Origin: Excoecaria cochinchinensis
Lineage: Eukaryota > Streptophyta > Magnoliopsida > Malpighiales > Euphorbiaceae
Assembly: GCA_947683425.1 (NCBI GenBank)
Contig: CANTUQ010000004.1
Span: 5,680,001-5,744,000 of the forward strand
DNA length: 64,000 nt
Reading direction: 5' to 3'
In this document: one piece after another, positions 11,740 through 23,250 of the stretch
Numbering within the stretch: the stretch's first letter is position 1
Layout of the letters: every line of letters begins with the position of its first letter
Notes under the pieces: model-generated
The model's input: the letters and a program-made list of their open reading frames with translations, nothing else
What the model was told of the DNA's origin: nothing
Database searches by the model: none
Program-made: the position numbers and the translations under genes

Positions 11740-11925
11740 GACACGAGTCGTGCTGAAGGATACAACTCGTGTCCATTCCTCCTAGACGTGCTTTAGAGCA
11801 CGAGATGTAGGGGCTTCAGCACAGCACTAGTCGTGCTTGGCCAGCATGAATCGTGCTGGAGCTCCCCTTTTCCCTCCGTCTCGCACTCCACAACACGACT
11901 TGCACACTGAAGAGCACGAGTTGGA
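11740..11925 (-). repeat. GCACGAGTCGTGC palindrome array (3' LTR A)
   Basis: Repeated variants of the palindrome gcacgagtcgtgc and its half-sites (cacgagtcgtgct, gcactagtcgtgc, gcatgaatcgtgc, gcacgagtt). It is shorter than the matching array in the 5' LTR at 18711-18935. Confidence 0.8.
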
Positions 11926-12234
11926 CGAAGCAAAAATCATACTGGAAACGGGAATTCACCAAGATCGTGATTTTCCATTCTCAGAATTTGCAGAACTCCC
12001 AAAATCAATTCCAAAATGACCCAAAACCATACAAATCTCATCTTACCTTCCAGTAGATTTTCGCATACATCAAAATCGACATAAATACAACCTAATTCAG
12101 CAATCAACACAACCAAAAACATGCATAGATATATTCAAGTCTCTTAAGAACACAAACCCTAAAAGAATTACAGTAAGTTCAAATTCAAGCAATTTCTCAA
12201 ACAAAATCCCAAGCCTGAAATTCTGAAGCTCTAA

Positions 12235-12412
12235 TCACTTGATTCCACTACTCCCAGCTATTTCCTTGCCCTTGGGATTGCGAGGAGACTCAGCTAAGCA
12301 CAACACATCAAAGAACACCCAAAATGCAAACCCTAAGTTAAATCTAAACCCAGAATTTCAAGAAGAAGAAGATGAACAAATGGAAAACAAGATGAGGAAT
12401 GCAATAACTTAC
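12235..12412 (-). other. LTR A leader intron and small ORF exon (3' copy)
   Basis: Minus strand: donor TTTG|GTAAGT at 12413/12412 and acceptor TGCTTAG at 12300-12294 give a 119-nt intron. The 59-nt exon 12293-12235 reads, in phase 1, ESPRNPKGKEIAGSSGIK then TGA. In this family the exon 1 frame is open back to an ATG at 12590-12588. The same exon in element E differs mostly at synonymous positions, which argues that it is, or was, translated. Confidence 0.5.
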
Positions 12413-12841
12413 CAAAATAATGCAAGGAGATGATTAATCTTCCACCAACAAGACTTGAATCCACACTAGGGTTCTTGGAGAAAAGAAAAGGAAGAAGAAG
12501 ATGAGGGAAGGGAAAAACGTGAAAGAAGAACACATTCTGCATTTTTCCCTTTTTCCTTCTTTTTCTTTTTCTTTTCTTTACCCTAGACATGTGTCACTTT
12601 CCTATTAGTGGAAACTAACCACTCACACCCAACAAGCATGCACTACACACACCCAATGCACTCCCAACTTAAAACACCCTACAATGGTATGAATACACAC
12701 ACATAAACATATCCCAACTAATGCACACTCTAATGCCATACATGCACCAATATGCTAACAAAACCCTTAAAACACATATTTTATCCAAATTACCCTTATG
12801 ACATTCCAAACACATGCAAATGCATTCTCACACATATGGGC

Positions 12842-15800
12842 TTATACTACTAGGGGGCAAACGGGGTGTGACAACTCTCCCCTACTAACAAGAATTTCGT
12901 CCTCGAAATTCTCACCTGAACTGAGCAACTGCGGATACTGAGCTCTCATCGACTCTTTTGGTTCCCAAGTCGCTTCCTCGACTCCATGATGGTTCCATAA
13001 CACTTTTACCAATGGGATCTGCTTACTTCTCAGCTGTCTCACCTCTCGAGCTAGAATGGCTTTAGGTTCCTCATCATAGGAAAAATCTGGCTGCACTTGT
13101 ACATCCTGAACCGAAAGAACATGTGAAGGATCTGATCTGTACCGAAGAAGCATCGAAATATGGAACACATCGTGCAACTTCGCCAACTCCATCGGTAAAG
13201 CCAATCTATAGGCTACCGGACCAACCTTATCTTTCCTCTTCAGATTAGCGTAAGACTTTTGTCGATCCTTGGCCGCCTTCAAATTTCGCTGCATAACTCT
13301 GATCTTCTCCTCAGTATCCCTAACCAAGTCTGGCCTAATAACTGATCGCTCGGAAAGCTCGACCCAACAAACTGGAGTCCTACACTGCTGACCATACAAA
13401 GCCTCATATGGTGCCATACCGATGCTCGACTGATAGCTATTATTGTAGGCAAACTCCATAAGCGACACATATCTGTCCCAACTACCCGAAAAATCCAAAG
13501 CACAAACCCTCATCATATCCTCCAGAATCTGAATGATCCGCTCTGACTGACCATCTGTCTGAGGATGAAACGCTGTATTGAAGTTTAACTTAGTACCCAA
13601 AGCTCTCTGCAACTCTTTCCAAAACTTGAAAGTAAACCTCGGATCCCGATCTAACACTATGGATAATGGCACACCATGCAACCGAACTATCTCATCCACA
13701 AAGATACTGGCCAACCTATCCATCGAGTAGTCCACTCTAACTGGCAGAAAGTGAGCTGACTTCATAAGCCGATCCACTATTACCCAAACTGAGTCATGCT
13801 TCCTCTTAGTCAAAGGCAAACCAGATACAAAGTCCATTGCGATATCATCCCACTTCCACTCAAGAACGGATAAAGGCGTAAGCAATCCCGAAGGAACTTG
13901 ATGCTCGGCCTTTACCTGCTGACATGTCAAGCACTTGGACACAAAATCCACGATGTCCCTCTTCATACCGGACCACCAGTAAAACTGCTTCATGTCCCGA
14001 TACATCTTCTCACTGCCAGGATGCATGGTAAAAATTGTACTATGTGCCTCACTCAACAGCTGTTTCCTCAACTCCTCAATCTCAGGCACACACAAGCGGT
14101 TTCTGTACATAAGCACCTCATCCTGAACTGATAACTCTATCTGCTTACCCGATCTGACCTCTTATACAAACCGCTGTAGCCTCTCATCATCCCTCTGAGC
14201 ATCCATAATCCTCTGTCTCAAGGTAGGCTTCACATGTAACTGAGCAATCAAAGCCCCATCTGAATCAAACCTCCATCTAAACCGTCTCAGGAACAAAACT
14301 GAAACCGACTTCCGACTTAAAGCATCAGCGACTATATTGGCCTTACCCGGATGGTAATCCACTATGCAGTCGTAGTCCTTAAACAACTCAAGCCAACGGC
14401 GCTGTCTCATGTTCAACTCTTTCTGTGTGAGGAAATACTTCAAACTCTTATGGTCCGTAAAGATCCTACATTTCTCCCCATACAGATAATGACGCCAAAT
14501 CTTCAAAGCAAAGATCACAGCCGCCAACTCTAGGTCATGCGTCGAATAGTTCCTCTCATGTGGCTTCAATTGTCGAGAAGCATAAGCCACGACCTTACCT
14601 TCTTGCATCAAAACACAGTCAAGACCAACACCCGAAGCATCACTATATATGACAAACTCTTTACCCGAGATGGGTTGAGTAAGTATAGGAGCCTCAACTA
14701 GCAACTTCTTTAACTGCTCAAAACAAGCCTGGCATCTTTCTGACCACTCAAATCTGACCCCGTTCCTCAACAATCTAGTCATCGGAGCGACAAATATAGA
14801 AAAACCCTTAACAAACTGACGGTAGTAACCTGCCAAACCAAGAAAACTCCTCACTTCCTGAACATTCCTAGGTGCTTTCCAGTCAACTATCGCCTCAATC
14901 TTGGCCGGATCCACTTGAATACCCCTAGTTGAAACAATGTGACCCAAGAATGACACTTCTCGAAGCCAAAAATCAGACTTGCTAAGCTTGGCAAACAATC
15001 GATGCTCTCTCAACATTTGCAAAACCAATCTGAGATGCTCTTCATGCTCACTCTCATCCTTAGAATACACCAAGATGTCATCAATGAACACTACTACAAA
15101 CCGGTCTAAGTATGGCCTAAACACTCGATTCATCAAATCCATAAAAGCCGCTGGAGCATTGGTCAAACCAAACGGCATCACAAGGAACTCATAATGGCCA
15201 TACCGAGTCCGAAATGCAGTCTTAACCACATCCACATCCTGAACTCGAAGCTGATAATACCCTGACCGAAGATCTATCTTAGAGAAAACACCTGCACCCC
15301 GAAGCTGATTAAACAAATCCTCAATTCTAGGCAACGGATACTTATTTTTCACTGTGACCTTATTGATCTGCCTATAGTCGATACACATCCGCAAAGATCC
15401 ATCTTTCTTCTTGACAAATAGAACTGGAGCTCCCCAAGGAGATATGCTAGGTCGAATAAACCCCTTATCCAATAGCTCTTGCAGTTGAGTCTTAAGTTCT
15501 CTCAACTCTACAGGAGCCATCTGATAAGGTGCTTTCGATATAGGTGTGGTACCCGGCATAATCTCTATGGACAACTCGACCTCTCTCTCAGGAGACAAAC
15601 CAGGTAGCTCACTCGGGAACACATCACTAAACTCCCGCACAACAGGGATATCCTCAATCTGAACTTGATCTCTCTTGCAATCGAACACAACCGCTAGAAA
15701 AGCCTCACAACCTTTCCTGATAAACCTCTTGGCTTGCATTGCAGAAATCACATTATTCAAAGAACTAGCACCCAAACCTTTCATAAACACAGGAGACTGA

Positions 15801-16213
15801 CCTCTATTCTGAAGCACAACGGTCTTCCTATGGCAATCAACTACAGTCCGATGCTTACCCAACCAGTCCATACCCAGAATCAGATCAAACTCTCTGAAAG
15901 GAAACTCAATCAAATCCGCTGGAAACACAACTCCCTCAACCAACAAAAGACAACTCCTAAAAACTCTACTCACACTGATACTATGCCCTAATGGACTGGT
16001 CACACATATCTCATAATCTAACTGATCAACCACATGCAACTTATCAACAATTTTATCTGTGCACAAGTATGAGTGTGTGGAACCAGGGTCAATTAGAGCA
16101 TACAATTCAGTGTCATGGAGTAGGAACTTACCAGCAATGACATCAAGCGCCTCCTGCTCCTCTCTAGCTCTCACAGCATAGGCTCTAGCTGCAACTGGCA
16201 ACTGATGCTCCAC
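12842..16213 (-). pseudogene. Element A protease-RT-RNase H-integrase-chromodomain
   Basis: Nearly full-length polyprotein in two open pieces (16213-14162 and 14116-12842) split by one nonsense codon, GTA TAA GAG, where element E has CAA (Gln). In the first piece: protease DPGS at residues 42-45, RT FIDDILVYS at 376-384, and RNase H acidic residues in YSDASG (D525), HDLELAA (E562) and FTDHK (D587). RNase H reads GLDCVLMQ where relatives have GLGCVLMQ. The second piece has the integrase zinc motif (ending CLTCQQVK), catalytic D in DIAMDF, D in LDRDPRF and E in DGQSER, and a C-terminal chromodomain (YDEEPKAIL to WNHHGVEEATWEP). Forty residues including the GPY/F core are missing in frame compared with element E. 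Confidence 0.92.
12874..12886 (-). other. Polypurine tract of element A
   Basis: agtaggggagagt on the minus strand directly before the 3' LTR start TGTCACACC; this is the primer site for plus-strand DNA synthesis. It lies inside the end of the integrase reading frame. Confidence 0.85.
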
Positions 16214-16229
16214 TGTCTCTGATGCAACA

Positions 16230-17355
16230 CCCTCTCTAGGTCGACCACCTCGACCTCTACCTCGGCCTCTACCACGGGTAGCTTGAGTGGCATTCGAACC
16301 AACCCTACTGGCCTCTCTCTAGGAACCTGAATCCTCATGTAACCTCGGACAACTAGCCAGAAGATGCTCAGTGCTCCCACACTTGAAGCATCCACCAGTG
16401 AGCCACCTACACTCACCCCGATGAGCCTTACTGCAATTCGAACATATGGGAATAGGCTCAGATCTACCACCTCTACCAGAACCAGATACCGCTGCAGGAC
16501 CCTGTCTTCTACCTCTAGTGGCCGGACTAAATGATGACTCATCCTGCGGGTTCCTAGATCTCTTACCCGAGGATGATGAAGATGAACCACCACGAGAAGG
16601 ATTCCTCCTCTGAGCCCTCTCTCTCAACACCGACTCCGATCTCTCGGCTCTAATAGCAGCTTCCACAATCTGATAATAATTCACTCCTGGAGTGCTCATC
16701 AAGGAGATCAGCATAACCCTTAAGGACTCATTCAACACAGCCTCGAAATGCCGACATCTGAACTCATCGGTCATAATCCCCTCTGTAGCATACCAGACAA
16801 CCAGTTAAACTCCTTCTCAAACTCTGAGACCGACATGGTTCTCTGTTTCAGGCTCAGAAATTGTGCCCATCTAGCATCCTTATAGGTCTGAGTTATGTAC
16901 TTCTTCGTGAACTCTCTCTCTAAGAAATCCCAAGTAATAGGATCTGGCAGCTGAGGTTGCTTGCACACTAACTCCCACCATTCATAAGCCAAACCCTGAA
17001 GCAAAGCCACTGCACACTCTGCTCACTAATCAGGAGAACACCTAACCTCTCTCAAAGTACGCTTCACTTTATCCAACCATTTCTCAGCTAACTCTGACTC
17101 ATCCAAACCTGTGCCATAAAAGTCTTCAGTACCAGCTCTTCTCACACTTTCTATAGGAGTTCTGGGGGCAGTCACCCTCTCCAAGACCCTAGCCATATCC
17201 TGTGATAATCTGAACATAGCCTCAAAAGGCATGGCTGCAGCCTCGGGCTGGACCCTAGCAGGTTGAGCTGACACAGAAACCGAAGGATCTACGGCTTGAG
17301 GGTTCACACTCTCGGCGGACTCCTCAAGTGATCCACGAGCAGAGTTAGAAGCCAT
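16230..17355 (-). pseudogene. Element A gag, broken
   Basis: Starts at ATG 17355-17353 (MASNSARGSLEES), 121 bp inside the PBS-proximal end of the LTR, as expected for gag. The capsid region contains FLSLKQRTMSVSEFEKEF. The zinc knuckle CFKCGSTEHLLASC (CX2CX4HX4C) is intact, and an RG-rich tail follows. Breaks: a stop at 17028-17026 after CSPD, a stop/frameshift near 16775 after QRGL, and a stop after EDSGS (16321-16319), beyond which a different frame carries the RG tail into protease. No capsid protein could be made from this copy without recombination or complementation. Confidence 0.88.
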
Positions 17356-17459
17356 CTAAAACAAATAAGAAGACAACCGCATCAGCCAACACAGATCTAG
17401 ACACATACACATCTATACACCTCAACACATCAACAACACCCAGAAACGCCTAAACCTAA

Positions 17460-17471
17460 GCTCTGATACCA
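17460..17471 (-). other. Primer-binding site, initiator Met tRNA
   Basis: TGGTATCAGAGC on the minus strand, five bases after the 5' LTR end at 17477. This is the standard plant initiator-methionine PBS of Tekay and many other LTR elements. Confidence 0.93.
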
Positions 17472-18710
17472 AAAACTGTAACACCCCCTACCCATACATA
17501 GGCGATCCCATCCGATAAGGAGTGAGATGCTGTATGAGTCAAGGTGCCACCAAGCAACTACAATGCAAATCATACATTCATTCATAACATACATACAAAA
17601 ATACGAGATAAATAAAAACTTTAAGGCAAAAGAAGCATTAGCTAATCATACATTAATATAACAAAACCATTACAATAATGTTCTGATCAAACTAGCTGAA
17701 ATAAAAGATATTACATAACCCAAAAGATAAGTACATATGCGAAAGCTATATAAAAACTAATACAAGAGAGTTCTATACAAAAAGAATCATTAAAGCTTAC
17801 AAAAGCTAAGCCCAACACTAAAACCTTCTGTGTTGGCTTGACTACGGCAACTCTCTCAAAGTAAAACTTCCTCCGTACCTGCACGGGTAAAAATACTGTG
17901 CTAAGCGATAAACGCTTAGTGGGGAAACACACATACGATATGGACGGCCACTCACAATGGTCGTCAAGGCAAAACACATACGTAATGGCATAAGCAATAA
18001 TTCATGACATACTATATATATAACATGCTCATAAATACAGCCATACATTCTGCATCTCGCATTCATATCCATTTCCATATTAATTGAACATACATCTCAT
18101 CATTATACTCATTCAAATATTGCATTCGTGATATCAATTTGGAGCAAAACGAAGTAACGAAACACATAAAAGAAAACCCTGCTGACTCATAATAGTGGAT
18201 AATGAGTATACGGACATTACCTTACGGGTACGAATTGAATACTGACAGTACCTTACGGGTACGAATCGAGAACCAATTCACTTTATCAATTACAAAACAT
18301 TTTACTGAGGGAACTTAAACAAGCTCCAAATACTGAGGGGTTCGCGAGGAACCAAACGGGGACCTGATCGGGGTCCAAACAGAACTGAGGCTGCAGCTAA
18401 AGACTCTATTAGGCATGCCTAACTATCCACTTACTTGACTCTAGCAGGTTATGCATCATTCAAATCATGTTTCCAAGAGTAATACATAATTATACTCACA
18501 TTCATTATTAATGAATCATAATTAAAACATGCATAACCCAAGTTCTGATTCAAATCACAGTATATAATATATCATACGTAATAAATACAATAACAGTCGT
18601 ATACACAAGTTCGTATAACATACAGTGTGGAAAAACCATGAAAAATACGGAAAAACCATGAAAAATACATTGAAATTCATTTTCGGAATTCTGGAGACAA
18701 AGAAGCAAGG

Positions 18711-18935
18711 GACACGAGTCGTGCTGAAGGACACGACTCGTGTCCATTCCTCCTAGACGTGCTTTAGAGCACGAGATGTAGGGGCTTCAGCACAGCACGA
18801 GTCGTGCTTGGCCAGCACGAGTCATGCTGCTTGAGCACGAATCGTGCTGGAGCTTCCCTTTTCCCTCCATCTCGTGCTCCACAGCATGACTTGCACACTG
18901 ATGAGCACGAGTCGGAGGATGGAGCACGAGTCAGA
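18711..18935 (-). repeat. GCACGAGTCGTGC palindrome array (5' LTR A)
   Basis: Expanded version of the 3' LTR array, with extra copies around 18825-18850 (gcacgaatcgtgc after a gcacgagtcatgc unit) and around 18905-18935 (two gagcacgagtc units). Most unit differences are C/T or G/A changes at CpG. Confidence 0.8.
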
Positions 18936-19244
18936 CGAAGCACAAATCATACTAGAAACGGGAATTCACCTGGATCATGATTTTCCATTCCTAGAATTTG
19001 CAGAACTCCCAAAATCAATTCCAAAATGACCCAAAACCATACAAATCTCTTCTTACCTTCTAGTAGATTTTCCCATACATCAAAAACGACATAAATACAA
19101 CCTAATTCAGCAATCAACACAACCAAAAACATGCATAGACATATTCAAGTCTCTCAAGAACACAAACCCTAAAAGAATTACAGTAAGTTCAAATTCAAGC
19201 AATTTCTAAAACAAAATCCCAAGCCTGAAATTCTAAAGCTCTAA

Positions 19245-19422
19245 TCACTTGATTCCACTACTCCCAGCTATTTCCTTGCCCTTGGGATTGCGAGGAGACT
19301 CAGCTAAGCACAACACATCAAAGAACACCCAAAATGCAAACCCTAAGTTAAATCTAAACCCAGAATTTCAAGAAGAAGAAGATGAACAAATGGAAAACAA
19401 GATGAGGAATGCAATAACTTAC
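19245..19422 (-). other. LTR A leader intron and small ORF exon (5' copy)
   Basis: Same structure as 12235-12412, sequence essentially unchanged: donor at 19422, acceptor AG at 19305-19304, exon 19303-19245 ending AAG TGA. The region from here to about 19600 is among the least diverged between the two LTRs. Confidence 0.5.
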
Positions 19423-19883
19423 CAAAATAATGCAAGGAGATGATTAATCTTCCACCAACAAGACTTGAATCCACACTAGGGTTCTTGGAGAAAAGAAAAG
19501 GAAGAAGAAGATGAGGGAAGGGAAAAACGTGAAAGAAGAACACATTCTGCATTTTTCCCTTTTTCCTTCTTTTTCTTTTTCTTTTCTTTGCCCTAGACAT
19601 GTGTCACTTTCCTATTGGTAGAAACTAACCACTCACACCCAACAGGCATGCACTACACACACCCAATGCACTCCCAACTTAAAACACCCTACAATGGTAT
19701 GAATACACACACACAAACATATCCCAACTAATGCACACTCTAATGCCATACATGCATCAATATGCTAACAAAACCCTTAAAACACATATTTTATCCAAAA
19801 TACCCTTATGACATGCCGAACACATGCAAATGCATGCTCACACAGATGGGCTCATACTACTAGGGGGCAAACGGGGTGTGACA

Positions 19884-20921
19884 TAAATAAACATTCATGC
19901 ATATACTATAGCGGAAGCAACATATAAACAAAACATACTTGTATTAATAAATTCTTAAAATATTCACAATACAAAAATATTATCATTCTGACATTACAAG
20001 ATCAAAGTCTTATAACATTTACACTATACAAAAATATTCTCTTATCATATACATTGTATGTTCATTACAAAAAGAATCATAAACAAAAGCAAAAACTCCA
20101 CTTCAACTCCTAGTCGCCAGCAGATGGACGACTATCATAATCGAACCGAACCTGCATACTTACACGGAAAAATACTCGTGCTAAGCGATAACATTTAGTG
20201 GGGATATACAGATGCAAAGACTTCTCACGAAGTCACAATAATACATATATACATATCCAAGCATACACACTAGGAACATAAATCAATAAGCAGGGACATA
20301 TACATCAGCATGAACATAAATAACAATTGCACATCTATATCATTTTCCTATACCTTTCATGCTCACAATTATCATGTTCATTTTCACAATACATAACACA
20401 TGCCTTTCTCATATATATTCACTAAAACATATACATATCCTCTAGCTTTTACTTTTAGCTTACACAGTGAGTGATAACTTATCACAACATCTAACATAAA
20501 TGCATAAACATGAATATTCATATACATATGATAGATCCCAACTTTACTTACTCGAACACAATCATACAATAGCTAAAACCAGAGCATAAACTCTCAATAA
20601 TGGTTGATATTGGTGCACTAGATACTTACTAGCAGTATCAAACATTTAGAGACCGAAGTCTCAAATCACTAGTTATCCGAAAGTAACAAACACTAGACCC
20701 TTACAGGCCAATCACTAGCAGCTGCAAAACACTAGCCCTTTATAAGCATGCTTATCTATACACTACCATGACCCTTCATGCTTTACATACAACTATAGTC
20801 ACTATATCATATACTTTGTATTCACTCATGTATCCAACAATGATTACATATCAATTCAATTTATATACAAACTAATCATCCCATCATGCATATAATTCAT
20901 ATATATATATAATAGAAATAA
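19884..20921 (-). repeat. LTR B, continuation
   Basis: Continues the LTR begun at 10439 after the taaat duplication. It carries the terminal hairpin in a decayed form (ctaagcgataacatttag, 20181-20198). Its own hairpin train has different sequence: GATACT/AGTATC (20621-20639), GAGAC/GTCTC (20649-20662), GTTAT/GTAAC (20672-20687), then the near-palindrome aagcatgctt near 20741-20752. It is cut at 20921 by the 3' LTR of element C. Confidence 0.7.
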
Positions 20922-22035
20922 TATAACACCCCTTACCTATATGTAAGGAAACTCGCCTCTCGAGAGGAAGGAAGTTTTCCCATAGATGAGGGTTGTCACT
21001 AAACAAAGCATACATCAACTAAAACATACATCAGGAACAAAATAAATTAAAAATTCTTATAAATAAATACATAACATCGATAGATAGGTGAAATCAGAAA
21101 TATTAAAGCTTTCATTAATATAATATAGATATGTCTTACAAAGTTTAATTACAAACTATTCGATACAAAGCCAAAGATACATAACGGAAAAGGTATCTTA
21201 AGATACATAAATCGGGAGCTTTACATCAGAGAGCTAGACTACAGAATACGAAAATTTAAAACTACAAAACTCTCTCCCAATTGTGTTGGCCAGGCTGATG
21301 GCAGATTGATCTACCTAAAAACTTTGACCGCTTCCATACCTGCACAGATGAAACACCCATCCTAAGCGATAACGCTTAGTGGGAAAACAAAAAGAACTCA
21401 ATATACATGGCATATACAGAAATAAAGCCTTTCAAAACAGATCATACAATACGCACATAGATTTAACAACTATAACTCTAGGACCTGTGGCACAACACTA
21501 TTATCAAAAACTCATATTCTTTACTTAGTCATATAAGAATACGCATCATATCAAAGTTACAAATAAATACAGTAAACCTGCTCATTCAAAATAGCGGATA
21601 ATGAGTAAACGCATAGATACCAGTTGGTACCAACATTTTCTTTCCGTACGCATGGATACCCAAAGGTATCGAAATCAATGTTTTCATTTTCTTTCAAAAT
21701 ATTTTTGCATGGGATCTTAAACAAGATCCAAATTCAAGGGATCACAAGGATCCAAATAGGGACCTGATCAGGGTCCAAAAATGCATGGCTGCAGCTAACT
21801 GAACTCTATAGGCATGCCTATCTATCCACTTATTTGACTATCGCATGTTAAGCATTAAACAATATCTCATACTTATTACATAAGAAAATTAAACATATCT
21901 CCAAGTAAATGCTTCAATTCAATATCTTTTATTAGATAATAACTCAAAGAAATAAAAACGAAAAGTGATAACGTATTCAGAATAAACATACAAGAAAACA
22001 TTTAAAAATTTTTGTTTTCAAAATAGGGGGCTTTT

Positions 22036-22331
22036 ACACGGCAGTATGATCAAAGCTTACCATCGTGTAAGGCCTTTCACACGGTGGTAAGGTAAAACCT
22101 TATTGCCGTGTAGCCTTCCGAGCAAAACCCCATCCGAAAAAGAATGCATTTACATGGTAGTATTACTAAACCTTACCGCCGTGTAAAAATGCACGACAGC
22201 AAATCTTAAAAATAGAATAGATTTACACAACGGTATGATCAATCCATACCCCCGTGTAAATCAACAGACAAGCAAATCTAAACCTAGAATTACGATCACA
22301 TGGTGGTAAGACACTTCATACCGCCGTGTGA
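22036..22331 (-). repeat. ACACGGCGGTA...TACCGCCGTGT array (LTR C)
   Basis: Five inverted-repeat units at about 22036, 22078, 22153, 22226 and 22298. Each has 9-11 bp arms such as acacggcagta/taccatcgtgt and acacggtggtaagg/ccttattgccgtgt, separated by 6-11 bp. The units themselves are 40-80 bp apart. Confidence 0.82.
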
Positions 22332-22709
22332 CTCGTCAAAAACCCAGATAATTCATGTTATACACTCCCCAAACTTAAACCCAACTACACACCATACTCA
22401 AACTATGTTCACAAAACTCAACACTAGCAAATTAAAGCTCCTAATTAACATCTCAAGCAACTTAATTCATTAATTTAGCCAAAATCATACGAAAAATCAC
22501 AAATTCCTCATATTATCACATTAACAACTTTCACTTCAATTCATCATCTTTCCATAATTCAATTCAAAATTCAACTCAAAGTTAACAATTCGCATGCAAA
22601 TATACACATAGTCATGCTCAATTTTATCAATTACTAGAAATTCACATCCTAAATCAATATGATTTAAAACACAAAATTCCCAAACCTGATATGCTAAGCT
22701 TCACCACAA

Positions 22710-22887
22710 TCACTTAGATGAACTCCCTCCAACCTTCTCTTTCCCTTTAGCTTCTTTAGCATGAACTTCTAAACACCAAATCAAACAAACCACAAAATCC
22801 CAACAACTCAGAATCCATATACGCAAGAGAAAAATGTGAAGAAGAAGAAATAAAGAAGAGAAGATAAGAGAATCGCTACTACAAAAC
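22710..22887 (-). other. LTR C leader intron and small ORF exon
   Basis: Donor CCAG|GTTTTG (22888/22887) and acceptor GTGTTTAG (22776-22769) give a 119-nt intron, the same length as in LTR A. The 59-nt exon 22768-22710 reads, in phase 1, VHAKEAKGKEKVGGSSSK then TGA. Exon length, phase and stop position equal those of families A and E. Confidence 0.5.
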
Positions 22888-23235
22888 CTGGAATTTTGCC
22901 AAAACCAACTGAAATCCACCAATTTGCACTAAGGAGAAGAGAAAAAGAAGAGGAAAAAGAGAAGACAGGGAGGAGGAGGCAGAAACGTGAGTTTCTGTCC
23001 CTCTCTCTCTCTCTTTCTTAATCCTTATCTACTCTTCCTTACTCTCTCTGCTACACTTGTCAAAATCTGATGGTGGTGTTGGCAAAATCCCATTCTAATC
23101 CTCCTTCTTTTCTTCCCACACACTTAAATCAACTAATTAAAAAAAACATGCAATTGACTCCTAAATTATCCTAACACACACAATAATATACACAAAATTG
23201 CTCAGAATACTAGGGGTGAGAAACAGGGTGTTACA

Positions 23236-23250
23236 AATCTCCCCTCCTTA
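23236..23250 (-). other. Polypurine tract of element C
   Basis: taaggaggggagatt on the minus strand, abutting the 3' LTR end at 23235. Confidence 0.8.

Larger units (their letters stand above)
10506..12873 (-). repeat. 3' LTR of element A
   Basis: 2368 bp, TG...CA ends (minus strand starts TGTCACACCCC, ends GGGTGTTACA). On the coding strand it holds, in order: a CT-rich leader, a splice-like intron (12412-12294), a small ORF exon (12293-12235), a palindrome array (about 11925-11740), a hairpin train ending in TAGGCATGCCTA (11450-11439), and the terminal hairpin CTAAGCGATAAACGCTTAG at 10930-10948. The last codons of the integrase ORF run about 32 bp into its start. Confidence 0.92.
10506..19883 (-). 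mobile_element. Tekay/Del element A, complete ends, dead coding
   Basis: Structurally complete minus-strand retrotransposon. It has a 5' LTR (17477-19883), initiator-Met PBS, gag, protease-RT-RNase H-integrase-chromodomain, polypurine tract and 3' LTR (10506-12873). A perfect five-base target duplication, taaat, lies at 10501-10505 and 19884-19888. It is inserted in LTR B. The two LTRs are very similar by eye (a few percent differences plus array indels), so the insertion is recent relative to its neighbours. It cannot be autonomous: gag carries at least three breaks, pol one nonsense codon and a deletion. Confidence 0.93.
17477..19883 (-). repeat. 5' LTR of element A
   Basis: 2407 bp, the partner of 10506-12873 and 39 bp longer, mainly because its palindrome array holds extra units. 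Coding-strand order: intron (19422-19304), small ORF exon (19303-19245), array (about 18935-18711), hairpin train (18421-18248), terminal hairpin (17901-17919). Train members: GTACCttacGGGTAC (18248-18262), GGAACTT/AAGCTCC (18310-18327), GGTTC/GAACC (18339-18353), GGACC/GGTCC (18360-18376), TAGGCATGCCTA (18410-18421). Confidence 0.92.
20922..23235 (-). repeat. 3' LTR of Tekay element C
   Basis: 2314 bp. Its plus-strand start is tataacacccc (TG changed to TA) and it ends gggtgttaca. Coding-strand order: intron (22887-22769), small ORF exon (22768-22710), palindrome array (22331-22036), hairpin train (21820-21616), terminal hairpin (21379-21362). Train: GATACC/GGTACC (21616-21631), GATACCcaaaGGTATC (21655-21670), GGATCTTaaacAAGATCC (21712-21729), GGATC/GATCC (21739-21753), GGACC/GGTCC (21760-21776), TAGGCATGCCTA (21809-21820). 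Confidence 0.88.

Noticed and set aside
22036..22331. Regularly spaced palindromic repeats resembling a CRISPR array
   Set aside because: Eukaryotic LTR context, unequal spacers, imperfect inverted repeats and no cas genes.
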